Assembly (NCBI GenBank): GCA_020747015.1
Contig: JAGTJM010000073.1
Span: forward strand, 1-64,000
Reading direction: 5' to 3'
Source: Pyrenochaeta sp. MPI-SDFR-AT-0127
Taxonomy: Eukaryota > Ascomycota > Dothideomycetes > Pleosporales > Cucurbitariaceae
DNA length: 64,000 nucleotides
Both the position numbers and the translations under genes were made by a program. Positions 44,656 to 54,622 of this stretch are shown one piece after another; within the stretch, counting starts at the first letter, position 1; every line of letters starts with the position of its first letter. The notes under the pieces are model-generated. The model ran no database searches, was not told the origin of the DNA, and was given only the letters and a program-made list of their open reading frames with translations.

Positions 44656-45570
44656 TCAGGCTTTGGAAATATCCTGTTTGGACCTTTGCCGTACGCTGTC
44701 TTTCCTGATCAGCCAAATCGGCCACGCATTGCACGTAGCACATATGCCAAATTGTTCCAGCTCTACGGTGTCTCTCACCGTGACAAGCCAGTCCTCACAC
44801 GTCTTCCTTGAATAGTATTTGCGCGATCTCATCGCAACTGCCCAGAGAGAAAGCTGATCCCATTGTATGCCTATATTGCGGTAATAGAGTTTGATCCTTT
44901 CGGGGTCGAGTATGATGTATGAGGTCGCGAAGGTAATAATGCGTCGGATAAGCGCGGCCTTCGACGGTCGTATGTATGCTTTATGGCGCTTCCTAATTTG
45001 ACGGAGAGGAAATGTGTGCATGCAAAACGTGTTCGACCCGTACAGAACGGGGAGTGCCTCGTTGTAGATGGCTCTACAGGCGCGCAGAATGGCGGGATAG
45101 AGGTGGAGGTTGGATGCGACGGGTTGAAGATCGTATGTCAAGCGAACAAATCTGTTTGGGGCGCTTAGAAGCTCCTTGTAAATGATTAGGCGGAGCTCGA
45201 CAGGGAGATTCATGAAAAGGGAGGGGGTCACAAGCTGGACCGCGGAGGCGCAAGCACGTAGAGGCATGTGAGGCCGAGCAAGCTGTGTTAGTGATTCAAC
45301 TGTCGTAGGAGAAGAGATATATGTAGTCGCTTGCATGTTGCCAGTCAAGTGGCAAGCAGTATTGTGCATCACAAGGGCGCTGGTGTTTGTTGCCGGCGCA
45401 AGTGAGAGCCTGTCCAAGTGATAGGCGAAGCGATAACGGCAAGAAGCTACGGCAAGTCTAGCCGAGGAAGCTCCTGGCGTCCACTCACCGATCAAAGCTC
45501 CTCTTTTCTTCCCATGCCCGTCTGCTTCCCAGCAAACATACAGAACGAAGAGCCAGGAAACAATAAGCAT
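44656..45570 (-). CDS. F-box-like / DUF7730-type fungal protein
   Basis: The open frame gives up to 304 aa. The diagnostic part is SLFMNLPVELRLIIYKELLS (F-box-like helix pair) followed by LHLYPAILRACRAIYNEALPVLYGSNTF, a block found in a very large family of uncharacterised fungal proteins. The N-terminal 100 residues (MLIVSWLFVLYVCWEAD...) do not fit that family and the ATG at 45570 is only 23 bp from the ATG of the divergent Zn2Cys6 gene, so a later start such as 45369 (MHNTACHL) or the MPLRACAS Met is more likely. Role unknown; ubiquitin-ligase adaptor is one possibility for F-box-like proteins. Confidence 0.75.
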   Translation of the reverse strand: MLIVSWLFVLYVCWEADGHGKKRGALIGEWTPGASSARLAVASCRYRFAYHLDRLSLAPATNTSALVMHNTACHLTGNMQATTYISSPTTVESLTQLARPHMPLRACASAVQLVTPSLFMNLPVELRLIIYKELLSAPNRFVRLTYDLQPVASNLHLYPAILRACRAIYNEALPVLYGSNTFCMHTFPLRQIRKRHKAYIRPSKAALIRRIITFATSYIILDPERIKLYYRNIGIQWDQLSLWAVAMRSRKYYSRKTCEDWLVTVRDTVELEQFGICATCNAWPIWLIRKDSVRQRSKQDISKA

Positions 45571-45593
45571 ATCAATCAGTAGTCAAGCAATTG

Positions 45594-47483
45594 ATGGCCA
45601 GTGCGGCGCCCATCCAGAACAGGCCCTACCGTTCGCACAAGGTACCGGCCTGCACCAGATGCCGATCACGAAAGATTCGCTGTCACATCGACATCCCAGG
45701 CGAGCCATGTCTGTCATGTCGCGAGCGGCGACTAAAATGCCAGTACATTGAAGGTTCCACCACCAATTCTCCAACCGATGATGTTGGGGAGCGACGGCCC
45801 TCCAAGCGCAGGCGACACAGCGAACCTGAGGAGGGCCCGTCGCGACCCCGTTCGGCGCCAATCCTGCACAAAGCCACCAACAATCCCTCGGCCTCTATCA
45901 TGCTGGCACCGCATCTGGCCGAAGATGTTGACATCTTCAACCGCCACATTTTGCAGCACCGTAAAGCCGGCGGTGAGGCCGAAACATCGAATTACCAGAC
46001 GCTTCTTCACGATGCCAAGGACCCAGTCGTCTACCTCTCTGTGCCAAGATTTCGAACTGGTCTGCCTCCCGACAACGGCTGCGGGAGAGAACAGCTCGAG
46101 ATCCTTGAACAGCTCATGGGTCCCTTCAAGCGCGAAGTGGTTGAGCTTTACTTCAACCATATCCACTATCATTTCCCCATTCTGGACGATGAAACTTGCG
46201 AAACTCTGCGCAGCGGACAGTTCTCGAAGATATCCAACAACTTGATGTGCATCATCTATGCAATAGGATCTCCCCACTGGCCAAGGTCGGAGACTCTCAA
46301 AATGCACCCCAGGCCGGACACCTACTATGTTTGGAACAAAGGCATATCGGCTACTTTGGAGGACTTCCTGAGTCCTGGAATGCCGACCATTCAAGCTGCC
46401 GTGCTCGACCAAGTCGGACGCCCATCAGTATCAATTATTGGCAATATCACGCTTTGTGGGCGGACGCTTTCGCTCGCTCAAACTTTTGGCCTTCATCGAG
46501 ACCCATCAAAATGGAATATCACAGAGAATGAAAAGTCGGTCCGTATGCGGATCTGGTGGTGTGTGCTCATTACCGATCACTGGTCCAGCGTTGCGTATGG
46601 TGCCCCTCCACAAGTTTCGCCAGGCTACTACGATGTCCCCAGGCCAACGGTCAATTCCCTTATTAGTTCAAAGGCAACACCACAGCAGAAGTCGGCCACT
46701 ACCTGCTTTGTTCATCTCTGCGCTTTGACCGAGCTGCTTGGAGAGATCCTGCCTCTCGTCTACCAGATAAATCCAGATCGCCTCCTACTAGCTCGAGAGA
46801 CCGATCGATTCAAAGGAGAGCTAAATGTTCTTGAAGCGCAATTACCAGAGTGGCTCCCTCTACCAAACCGCTCAGGAACGCCGATGCTTTGGCTTTGCTT
46901 TCTATCGATTCGGCTTGTACTTGCGCGTGTCATTCTCCGCGCAGCAGTGCTGGAGGGCGATAGCAGCTTGGGGCGCGACCGCATGGACCAACTTCGCATT
47001 GCCTCGTCGGCAGTCCTAGACTTTATATTGACCTTGGGCCAAACCCAATTCCAGGACTTTTGGCTACCCTACGCTAGCCATCTTCTCGTACAGGCAATCA
47101 CAGTCTCCCTTCGCTGCACTGTCGAAACACAGGACCCCGAGATACGAAATACGTCAGTTTCACGCCTTGAGCGCGTCATTGCGCATATCCAGAATGCTCG
47201 CGATAACTACGACTGGGACATCGCCATCTACTGTTTGGAACGGTGCGCAGACCCAGTGTCACGGATCGCGTCACTTAACGCTCGAGAGCCTCCTCAACCG
47301 TCTGAGTCGGAATTCAAAGTCACAAGCATGATCGCAAATGGGAACGGAGCTGAGATGCAGCCAATACCGAACCTGGATGATACTTCGTTCCTGCTGTCGG
47401 ACATCCTGGACCCCAATGCTTTTGACTTCTCATGGGATGCCCTGTGGGATACACCATCTGGGATGACAAATTTCTCGATATGA
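45594..47483 (+). CDS. Zn(II)2Cys6 transcription factor with fungal_trans domain
   Basis: Intronless, 629 aa from ATG 45594. The zinc cluster is at about residues 18-50, CTRCRSRKIRC-HIDIPGEP-CLSCRERRLKC, with all six cysteines in canonical spacing. A basic SKRRRHSE stretch follows. The middle homology region begins near residue 165 (YFNHIHYHFPILDDETC) and includes SLAQTFGLHRDPSKW and RMRIWWCVLITDHWSS, the hallmark of fungal_trans. The C-terminus has an acidic, aromatic segment (DDTSFLLSDILDPNAFDFSWDALWD) that fits an activation domain. Target pathway unknown; neighbours give no clear cluster. Confidence 0.93.
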   Translation: MASAAPIQNRPYRSHKVPACTRCRSRKIRCHIDIPGEPCLSCRERRLKCQYIEGSTTNSPTDDVGERRPSKRRRHSEPEEGPSRPRSAPILHKATNNPSASIMLAPHLAEDVDIFNRHILQHRKAGGEAETSNYQTLLHDAKDPVVYLSVPRFRTGLPPDNGCGREQLEILEQLMGPFKREVVELYFNHIHYHFPILDDETCETLRSGQFSKISNNLMCIIYAIGSPHWPRSETLKMHPRPDTYYVWNKGISATLEDFLSPGMPTIQAAVLDQVGRPSVSIIGNITLCGRTLSLAQTFGLHRDPSKWNITENEKSVRMRIWWCVLITDHWSSVAYGAPPQVSPGYYDVPRPTVNSLISSKATPQQKSATTCFVHLCALTELLGEILPLVYQINPDRLLLARETDRFKGELNVLEAQLPEWLPLPNRSGTPMLWLCFLSIRLVLARVILRAAVLEGDSSLGRDRMDQLRIASSAVLDFILTLGQTQFQDFWLPYASHLLVQAITVSLRCTVETQDPEIRNTSVSRLERVIAHIQNARDNYDWDIAIYCLERCADPVSRIASLNAREPPQPSESEFKVTSMIANGNGAEMQPIPNLDDTSFLLSDILDPNAFDFSWDALWDTPSGMTNFSI

Positions 47484-47566
47484 AGAACTCAGATCTCTTG
47501 AAGCCCAATATGTCTAGAAACGACTCGCCACCTTCGTTGCGATTGACGCGCTTACTGGAATACCGA

Positions 47567-47591
47567 TTTTCAGACAATCATTGTCTGAAAA
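47567..47591. repeat. 25-bp hairpin palindrome downstream of the Zn2Cys6 gene
   Basis: TTTTCAGACAAT and its reverse complement ATTGTCTGAAAA are separated by a single C. It begins 84 bp after the stop codon, so it would form a stable hairpin in the 3' UTR. Confidence 0.85.
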
Positions 47592-48746
47592 GACTTGAGA
47601 TTGGATGTACGCCTCAAAGCAGCGAGACTTGCCAGCGCGAAACTCGCGTTACGTCCTTGGCACAATAAGCTGGCTATGGCTGGACGAAGCAACAACGAAC
47701 CGCAAGGGTATTCCCGGCTGTTCCAGTCGCGCTGGTTTCTACCTCCCAGACTCTTGCATGGGTTGAATTGCGACGCAACTCGCGCAGATCATGGCGAGCA
47801 ATCAAGGTCTGGCACGAATCAGTGCTGAAGTTGGAAAAGCTGGTCAATCCGCCTCCGAGATCACGTGAAAAACGTGCATCGCAATCCAGTTTTGCTGTCA
47901 CGTGCTCTTATTATGTAGCTGGTACCGAGGGCTACTCTGAACGCACCTTCGAGGTACAATGCTCGGATGTAGTCATCAAGTTCGCGACAGTTTTGCAGGC
48001 CATGAGTTAGATGATTGTTAAAACATGTGGCTGAACTCCCAGAAGTTCTGACATGGTGTTGACGAAACGCCAGGATTTGGCTAATGACCAAGGTCGCGGC
48101 GTGTATCCTATCAAACCTTCGAATTCTTTGCAGACTCCAACAATTCTCGGATTATGTTGGACATGAAATAGTAATGATCGCTGGCTCGTTTCGATTATGG
48201 TCAGGGGCAGGATCGCATCATTTAGTATGGACTATAGCCTGGGAATACGATGACACGCCGCTTTGAAAGGCGAGGATGCCTATCCATAATCTCAATAGCT
48301 ATCGCGTCCCAGACGTTGATTGGAATCTCAAGCACGTTGTGCTCAGTTAGTAATAGAAAGAAATGTATGAATTTTGAAAATGATGACCCCTCAGACTTTG
48401 TTTAGACTCGGTTTCCCATATTCATCCCGGCAAGACTGCATGCCATCTTTGCTCGCCGCGCAAGCCTCCCACTTCCCAACGCGACTTCAGCCTGATTCAA
48501 CTTCTTCTCACACAACCACACAACGCCTCAGCAGCGTTGCACCCTTGCGCTTTTGGTTCTAATACTTGGGTATAGTTCATTATCTTCATGCTCCTGTGCA
48601 GTTATTAATCTGATAGCAAGGCCCGATGCTAATAGGCGACCGAGTTGTTATCCTGGTCTTCCCACTAGGTCGTCGTGATAGAGCCTGGCCGAGGCCTGTT
48701 TTCAACGCTTCAATCTGCCCAGCTCCGTCCAGCTCCATCGGCAACC

Positions 48747-48914
48747 ATGCGTCTCTTACAATACAGCGATCCTGGCGTCTGCTACCTCACCAAACCTTCT
48801 ACGAGCGATGAAGTCATTCCTTTTTATGCGATTCTTTGAGTTTACAGGACAGTTGAGGAGTCGACAGCAGAGGAAGTCATTGTCCTTAACATCATGCGCT
48901 CAACCTAGATACAT
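48747..48914 (+). pseudogene. Relic of a HET-domain gene 5' end
   Basis: From ATG 48747 the frame reads MRLLQYSDPGVCYLTKPSTS and DEVIPFYAIL, the usual opening of HET-domain proteins ('MRLL...L........PPYAILSHTWG'). At the point where the SHTWG block should follow, the frame hits TGA (48837-48839). Beyond it the frame continues with TVEESTAEEVIVLNIMRS, like the segment after the block, and then stops. No downstream HET motifs are found, so this is probably a decayed fragment. Confidence 0.45.
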
Positions 48915-49654
48915 AAATTGGTATTCTTCACGAAAAAGGACCGGCAACAACACAAAGCCATGCCGTTTGGCAGTAGAAGATACTCGAACGATGCTAACAG
49001 GCGTGGTAAATACTCTTGAAAACTACAGCAACATCACAACCCTTGCCTGCGTACTGGCGCAGTCGGCAAATCTGGGTGCCGTGGGCGCTGAGCCATGGTC
49101 CATTCAACGCCACAACCTACGGTCGGGGACTTGTTGATGCTACTTTCCTTCAAAATGCGCTGTTACGAATAAGTTGAGAACATCCTTCCGGAAGTCAAAG
49201 CGTCACTTCTCTGTCCCTGCCATCACATTGGGGCCACAGCTTGACATGACAGAGACAATCGCAACTGAAACCATGCCTTCCCTGGCAACCCCGGCCACTT
49301 AAATAGCAAAGCTTGACTACAGAATGTTCTATGTGGATTTTTCTCGTCTGAAGCGACAATAGGGATATGACGCAAATTCATGTTCATGCAGTTTGATTGC
49401 TTTGTCTGGGTCATTGTATTGTCTTAGTTATGGCCAGATGCACACAATGGTCTGGAATCTGAGACTGTCTACAACCTTAACGCACATTCCATTATATATG
49501 ATGATATTCTACATATGTCCTTAAAGGATTCGTTTCATGGTACACTGCACCTAATACCATCTTTTCCAGACCTTGCAAGCTCATATCCCAGCTATGCTGA
49601 CAACAACTTTCACCAATCATCCTTGATCGAAGGTCCAACTTTTGTTACATAAAC

Positions 49655-50032
49655 ATGGCATACAATATCACGCCTACGACTACAGATACTGGTTGCAACG
49701 GACACAGAGTTTTTACTGCGAAAAAGTCGAAATCAAAATGCAACCTCCTCTGCATACATATCACAGGCCGCTCTCTGGAACAGCCTACAAACCAACCTTT
49801 TCGAATCACTCAGTCCTCCGTTGAGACTCTCGAGGCTACCGAAGAAGTGCTAACCAATGTCCAAGACCACAGCTGGTTTAAAGACGTAGATCTGTTCACG
49901 CAAATTTGTCAACAGCAGCCTGTTCCAGGGCGACCAGGAGATGAGTTTACAAACTGGGTTCATGATGTGCTAGGGATTGTTAGAACTCAGCATGGTACGC
50001 AATGGCAGAATAACAATGCCAACTTTGTATAA
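49655..50032 (+). CDS. Small hypothetical protein, 125 aa
   Basis: Uninterrupted frame from ATG (context AAACATGG) to TAA. The composition is protein-like: polar, with FKDVDLFTQICQQQ and DEFTNWVHDVLGIVRTQHG segments suggesting helices, three cysteines, no signal peptide, no membrane segment. No family recognised. It is convergent with the APH-type kinase gene; only 140 bp separate the stop codons. Confidence 0.4.
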   Translation: MAYNITPTTTDTGCNGHRVFTAKKSKSKCNLLCIHITGRSLEQPTNQPFRITQSSVETLEATEEVLTNVQDHSWFKDVDLFTQICQQQPVPGRPGDEFTNWVHDVLGIVRTQHGTQWQNNNANFV

Positions 50033-50172
50033 GGCTGTGTAGATTTCAAGGAGTTCTGTAAGAGGAATATTTGATGTGTATCATTGATTTTGAAGGGCAT
50101 ACTAGAGAGAGTAGTAATAAACATTGGAACAGACCTTACTTAAATCCCGCAGACATAGCCTTCAAGCGCACC

Positions 50173-51327
50173 CTATCCGCAAATTACTTCATAAGCCAAG
50201 TGTTTAAAAGATTCCTTTTGCATTTCCAACACATCCTTGTAGTCGTCGTTGAAATACTGCGTGATGCGTTCCTGGAATCGCTTTTTACCTTCCTTGTCAA
50301 TGTTGGGATCACCCCCGATTCTCTGCATTGTTACCCTCTGCATCCACGCTGGATACCACCCCATGCCACACCAGTCAATGAGCGTGACTTCGTAGTCCGT
50401 CGCATCTTGTAGTGCACTCTCACCAGTTAGGGGTTCGCCCTTTCCATCTAATGGGCGAACAATCCAATTCGACATCCCAGGGTCTGTATGTGTGAGTTTT
50501 GGCTCCTGGCCTTGTGCCTGTGCATAGAAATCTTGGAATTTCGCTAAGCATGCCAACTGGCCTGGTCTGAAGGTGTCTTGGTCATCCTGCTCACCAGATT
50601 TTACGTCGTACCATTGGTATTTGCGTGCCCCTTTCAACTCTGCAGCCTCGTACATGGCTGCAACCAATTCTTTGTATGTCTTGAATGGTCCGCAGGGTAC
50701 ATTTTGATGTGTTGCTACATAGCATTCGCGCGGGTGGAAGCCTTGATCGTCAATGCGGCCATAGTAGTCCGAGGGAACAGATCGGAGCTGTTGCAGCTGT
50801 TGCGCAAGACTGGAGTGGATTTTCTCCTGTTGGGCGTCGCTCAGACTGCACCACGTTGTCCAGTTCAGCGTGAAGCCTGGGAGGCGTTCCATGACCAGGA
50901 AATATGCCTCCCTACCGCAGTTAGGGTACTTGAAAAGTGAGTATAATCTGGGTGCGCGGACCGTGGTGTTTTCTCGGAGCCATAGTAGATCTTCGGCCTC
51001 TTGTACGAGGGTTTCATCATAGTCCATTTTGACTATCATGTTACGGATTCTACAGACAGCGCGGAAAGCACCCGGAAGGTCCAGTCTGTCCGACTTCGAT
51101 GTCATGGCTTGTCCAATCTCCTGGATAGATGGTAGCGTTATATCGGGTACGTCTGGTACTTCATAGGGAATTGTTAGTTTGGTAAATACTGGCAAGGGCG
51201 GTTTGGGAACATCCCCGTACAAATCAAGCCGGGCTTTTACAGCCTCTGACCATGTCTGTACACTGTAATGTTTCTGGAAGATCTCCGCTTTAGTAGGCAT
51301 TGTGGTGGGAATAAAGGTTGGGTGCAT
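50173..51327 (-). CDS. APH-family phosphotransferase (aminoglycoside/choline kinase-like fold)
   Basis: Intronless, 384 aa from ATG 51327 (a second Met at 51300 is also plausible). The kinase-like fold shows FRAVCRIRNMIVKMDYDE (Lys of the ATP site), a hinge FLVMERLPGFTL, the catalytic loop LTHTDPGMSNWIV (HxDx4N form, here HTDPGMSN) and the metal-binding VTLIDWCGMGWYPAWM. Fungal genomes carry many such APH proteins of unknown substrate; antibiotic resistance should not be inferred. The catalytic residues are intact. A 34-bp tandem repeat lies just upstream of the start. Confidence 0.9.
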   Translation of the reverse strand: MHPTFIPTTMPTKAEIFQKHYSVQTWSEAVKARLDLYGDVPKPPLPVFTKLTIPYEVPDVPDITLPSIQEIGQAMTSKSDRLDLPGAFRAVCRIRNMIVKMDYDETLVQEAEDLLWLRENTTVRAPRLYSLFKYPNCGREAYFLVMERLPGFTLNWTTWCSLSDAQQEKIHSSLAQQLQQLRSVPSDYYGRIDDQGFHPRECYVATHQNVPCGPFKTYKELVAAMYEAAELKGARKYQWYDVKSGEQDDQDTFRPGQLACLAKFQDFYAQAQGQEPKLTHTDPGMSNWIVRPLDGKGEPLTGESALQDATDYEVTLIDWCGMGWYPAWMQRVTMQRIGGDPNIDKEGKKRFQERITQYFNDDYKDVLEMQKESFKHLAYEVICG

Positions 51328-52245
51328 GAGTGAATTTGTATGGTATGTCGTGTGTGATGTTGTCGCTGTGGTTACTAATTGGTTGTATTTGTGCTGGAGA
51401 AGTTAAAGTCTCATATTATATCCTTTTGCTATCTCTTTGATGCGTGATCATTGTGTTGTATGTACACATAATTAGGCGTGTTGTGCTAGGGCTTCTTTGA
51501 TGCGTAGCCATTGTGTTATGCTAGGCTTCTTTGATGCGTAGCCATTATGTTATACTAGGCTTCTTTGATGCGTAGCCATTGTGTTGTGTTAGGCTTCTTT
51601 GATGCTTTCAGCTAAAGTTCGCTATGGTCGCAGGGAAAACAGATTGAAGGCCTCCATGGTGAACTAACCTTGACTCAGGCACCTATAGTAAAAGGATTGA
51701 CGACGCACAGGCTTATACATGGTGCATCATACTTGCCAAAGAATAGGAACAATGAAGCGAATAGTTGCATGTATATTATTTCTTAATTCTGGTAGACACA
51801 TACTACATACTATCTAGAACCTCATCAAACAGCGCAGGCGCATCGAGAAGACACAGCAAGCACTTGATTTGACGAATGAGTGACTGAAAAGATATCGCAT
51901 GATCAAAAGCAGGAAACCACAAGGGCTACAAAATAGACGCCCACTAGTGACTTCATACGCTTACAACTTAGTCAGGCTGGTGATCTTTCTGGGTGCGTGG
52001 TAGTTCGGCGCCTCCACGAGCAATTATGTGGGCAACCACGTGCCTTCCTCTCGGTACGGTGTGTTTGTTTACGCGAGTTTACCAACGAGCAACAAAGCAG
52101 GAGCTAACGGAACTGGATTGCGGTGTACATAATCCTCCTTCACGCTCTTTTGCACCTTTCCTCCTGCACGACAAACACAAACCACACCCCACCAAAAGCC
52201 TCATCTTCGACTACAGCTTCCTCGCTGTCCATCCTGCCTTGCACC
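51328..52245. other. Intergenic with 34-bp tandem repeat and CCHC gene promoter
   Basis: The 34-bp array is listed separately. From 52110 to 52245 the plus strand is a C/T-rich leader (TCCTCCTTCACGCTC; CACACCCCACC) that fits the 5' UTR of the small CCHC gene. Confidence 0.5.
51434..51606. repeat. 34-bp tandem repeat, about 4.5 copies
   Basis: GCTTCTTTGATGCGTAGCC begins at 51491, 51525, 51559 and 51593, an exact 34-bp period, with a diverged copy at about 51434. Copies differ by a few transitions. It ends about 110-280 bp upstream of the APH-kinase start codon (minus strand). Confidence 0.9.
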
Positions 52246-52829
52246 ATGAACTTTCTTTTGCGAAGATCTGCTAGGCGTCAGTTTGTGAACACAGTAGAAG
52301 GTGCAGACCCTCACTGGCAAGACCAAAAGTAAGTTCCCATTCTCTTGTAACCTGACCCTTGTGTTCGTCATATTGCAACAATATACGAGCCTAGCATTAC
52401 ACGTTATCATACTTACCGCACTTCAATACCACCATCCACCCCAAGTTGGTACAAATGCTAAGAACATCATAGTGAATGTTCAATTGTTTTTCGGTGGCCA
52501 TGGTGTTAGTGGAGGATGTCGAGGACGTGGCGGTAGATCGCGCTGCTATCGGTACGTTTATTGCCTATTGAATTCTTTGTGTGTACTGAGGTTGTTATAG
52601 CTGTGGCGGAGTAGGCCACTTCGCGTGGCAGTGTCCGTCTGGTCGGGCTCCGGCCCTGATGAATGTAGCTGCCTCCATTACCCGCAAGGCCTCCAAAACC
52701 CGCATGGCCTCTACCCGTATGGGCCCCAATACCCGCAGGCCCTCAATTCGCATGGCCCCAGAACCTGCAGGCCAACCCGCAAGCAAACCAGCATGGCCCT
52801 CCAAACCAGCATGGCCCCAAAACCCGTAG
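52246..52829 (+). CDS. Small RGG/CCHC zinc-knuckle protein with repeat-derived tail (117 aa)
   Basis: Exons 52246-52328, 52510-52551 and 52601-52829 join in frame (354 nt) to 117 aa; introns start GTAAGT and GTACGT and end GTTAG and TATAG. The centre is an RGG-like segment (GGCRGRGGRSR) followed by one CCHC knuckle, CYRCGGVGHFAWQC (Cx2Cx4Hx4C), whose second cysteine lies right after the second splice. Such modules bind single-stranded nucleic acid. The last 60 residues (TRM... PAWPSKPAWPQNP) are encoded by a degenerate 15-18-bp minisatellite. The first intron (181 nt) is long for this window, so the link between the first exon and the knuckle is the least certain point. Confidence 0.55.
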
Positions 52830-52863
52830 GCCAATAACCCGCATGGCCCACAGAACCTGCATG
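52680..52863 (+). repeat. Minisatellite array, ACCCGCATGGCC core, forward
   Basis: About 11 degenerate units with core ACCCGCAWGGCC and 15-18-bp spacing. Because units are mostly multiples of three, the array stays open and encodes the tail of the CCHC protein. Confidence 0.8.
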
Positions 52864-54622
52864 AATTGGTTTTTGGTGGGATTATGGAGACAGATGAATA
52901 ATTTTAATGCATATATATCTTGCACACGCTCGATTAAAAAGAGGTTTCTTAATTGATAGACATCATTCATGAGCTGTCAAGGCAATTTAATCGTTTCCAA
53001 AACTGTTAAAAGAACTTGCTAGTGCTTTACAAGAAACTCGATAAAGAAGCAATACCGTATAAACATGATACGGCGGCTGAGCATTGGACGAAACTTTATG
53101 GGATCAGGACGATTGTAGATCTTGTCTACGAAGCTTTAGTAGGTAATCTTTGTAAACACGCCATCACAGTGTGCATAATTTTGCCGCTCTGAAAACGTAA
53201 TTACTCAAGGTCTACCATTTAGTCTCTTATGAAGGCTCTACTGCTACACGGGGAAACCCTGTCTAGTATACGACCACCGTAACGGTTTATACCATAGTGC
53301 ATATGTCGGCCACCGACTAAGATTGGGCAGTGTCAAGCCCCACAGCCTTTCTACTAGATAGAGTTTACAAACAAACATAATCTTGTTTGAATCAGACACA
53401 TTGTATCCATCAAGATTGTCATTATATCTTAGCGATTTTGTGCGGTACAGTATATAAGGCATGATAGAATTTTCTAGCTAACATAGGACTCCAAACTCCG
53501 CTCTGCCATTGTGCACATCCACTTGAAGGTTGCAACGTCCCGAATATAGCCAATCAATTGGTTAATTGTCACGAAGTTCCGATACGAAGATAGTTAGGCA
53601 CTACTCTTATGTCCTCACTGTGTAACGGCGAAGGCCACCCTATGAACTTAGAGATTTAGGGGATCTAATATTGCATTGCGGTCGTGAGTTTTTCGTGTTC
53701 GATTGTCTCCCAGCTTCTCATCCTTTGTCCAACTTGTCTTTGCACGCAGTCGAATCCCATACCTCTGCGCAGCTGTTGCCACGCTTGCGGTATATGGAGG
53801 AGCCTTGATCATGCTAAAAATACATTTTTGGCAGAGTTCTCCTAAGGCCTTGCAGGTTGGGTCATTGCGGGCATTGGTGGCCATGTGGGTCGTGGCCTTG
53901 CGGGTTCTGGTGGCCATCTGGGTTTTGGGACCTTGCAGGCTGTGGTCATGCGGGTACTGAGGGCTATGCGGGAGGGGACTCCACAGGAGGAGTCTCTGCT
54001 AGTTGTGGCCTTGCTAGTTGAGGGTTCAGTAATATTATTTGGAGGCAAAGTGCGGCGTGTATTGTTGGGCTTAGGTGATGTAAAACAGCATCTAGTCTCA
54101 ACGCTGGCGGTATGGTAGAGTCGCTGCAGTTCGAACTGGGGTGATTTTGGAGCTCACTGGCGGCAAAGCGAACATGAGAGGTTCTATAGGAGCTGTTAGC
54201 TAGGCAGAACTGTAAAAAGCTTTGGAGTGTACCTAGTTGTGAATTGTGTAGAACATCCTCGAACAGCCTCCAACGCTTATACGTCATCGTGGGGGGTTTT
54301 GTCTGATAATCAGACTGTTGCAACAGCTTCAATGGAGTCGATATACCGCCTAGGATGATTAATCGTACCTACGTATATCATCACAACACCCTCAGCGAAT
54401 ATTGTAAGCCACGCCTCTGGATTGAACCCGTAATGCGCAATGTAACGTATATTCATGGTGCGTCCAGCCGGTCGAATCGCATTGGTGTGTCGCGATCCTG
54501 GACCGCCTTGTCAAAAATAAGTTAGCCAGCGTTTGTTGGGGAGCACGGTGTGCAGACAGGAATCTAATGATCATGTATAAGCTACCGAGCTAATTTAGCT
54601 ATGGGTGCGACTTATATCTAGG
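52830..54622. other. Gene-sparse stretch with inverted minisatellite and a possible decayed exon
   Basis: At 52965-53160 the plus strand has a protein-like frame interrupted by one TAA (segments such as YKKLDKEAIPYKHDTAAEHW and RTIVDLVYEALVGNL), which may be a broken exon. The inverted minisatellite at 53845-53972 is listed separately. Nothing else is convincing. Confidence 0.35.
53845..53972 (-). repeat. Minisatellite array, same core, inverted orientation
   Basis: Read on the minus strand it has about seven units of ACCCGCAAGGCC/ACCCACATGGCC with 15-18-bp spacing, the same family as 52680-52863. It also stays open as protein, a Pro/Arg-rich tail (PEPARPRPTWPPMPAM). Confidence 0.8.

Larger units (their letters stand above)
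47484..50172. other. Gene-sparse stretch
   Basis: 2.7 kb that holds a 25-bp palindrome, a HET-domain relic and one uncertain small ORF, listed separately. Remaining ORFs look random. Confidence 0.45.

Noticed and set aside
51434..51606. CRISPR-like direct repeats
   Set aside because: The 34-bp units are contiguous with no spacers, in a eukaryote; a simple tandem repeat.
52270..52322. Ubiquitin-like start (a CTCACTGGCAAGACC match, QTLTGKT out of frame)
   Set aside because: Only a short stretch resembles ubiquitin codons, it is out of frame with the spliced CCHC model and has no continuation; probably chance.
54400..54500. Possible minus-strand tRNA (GGGTTCAATCC, a B-box match)
   Set aside because: No A box at the right spacing and no acceptor or anticodon stem can be drawn.
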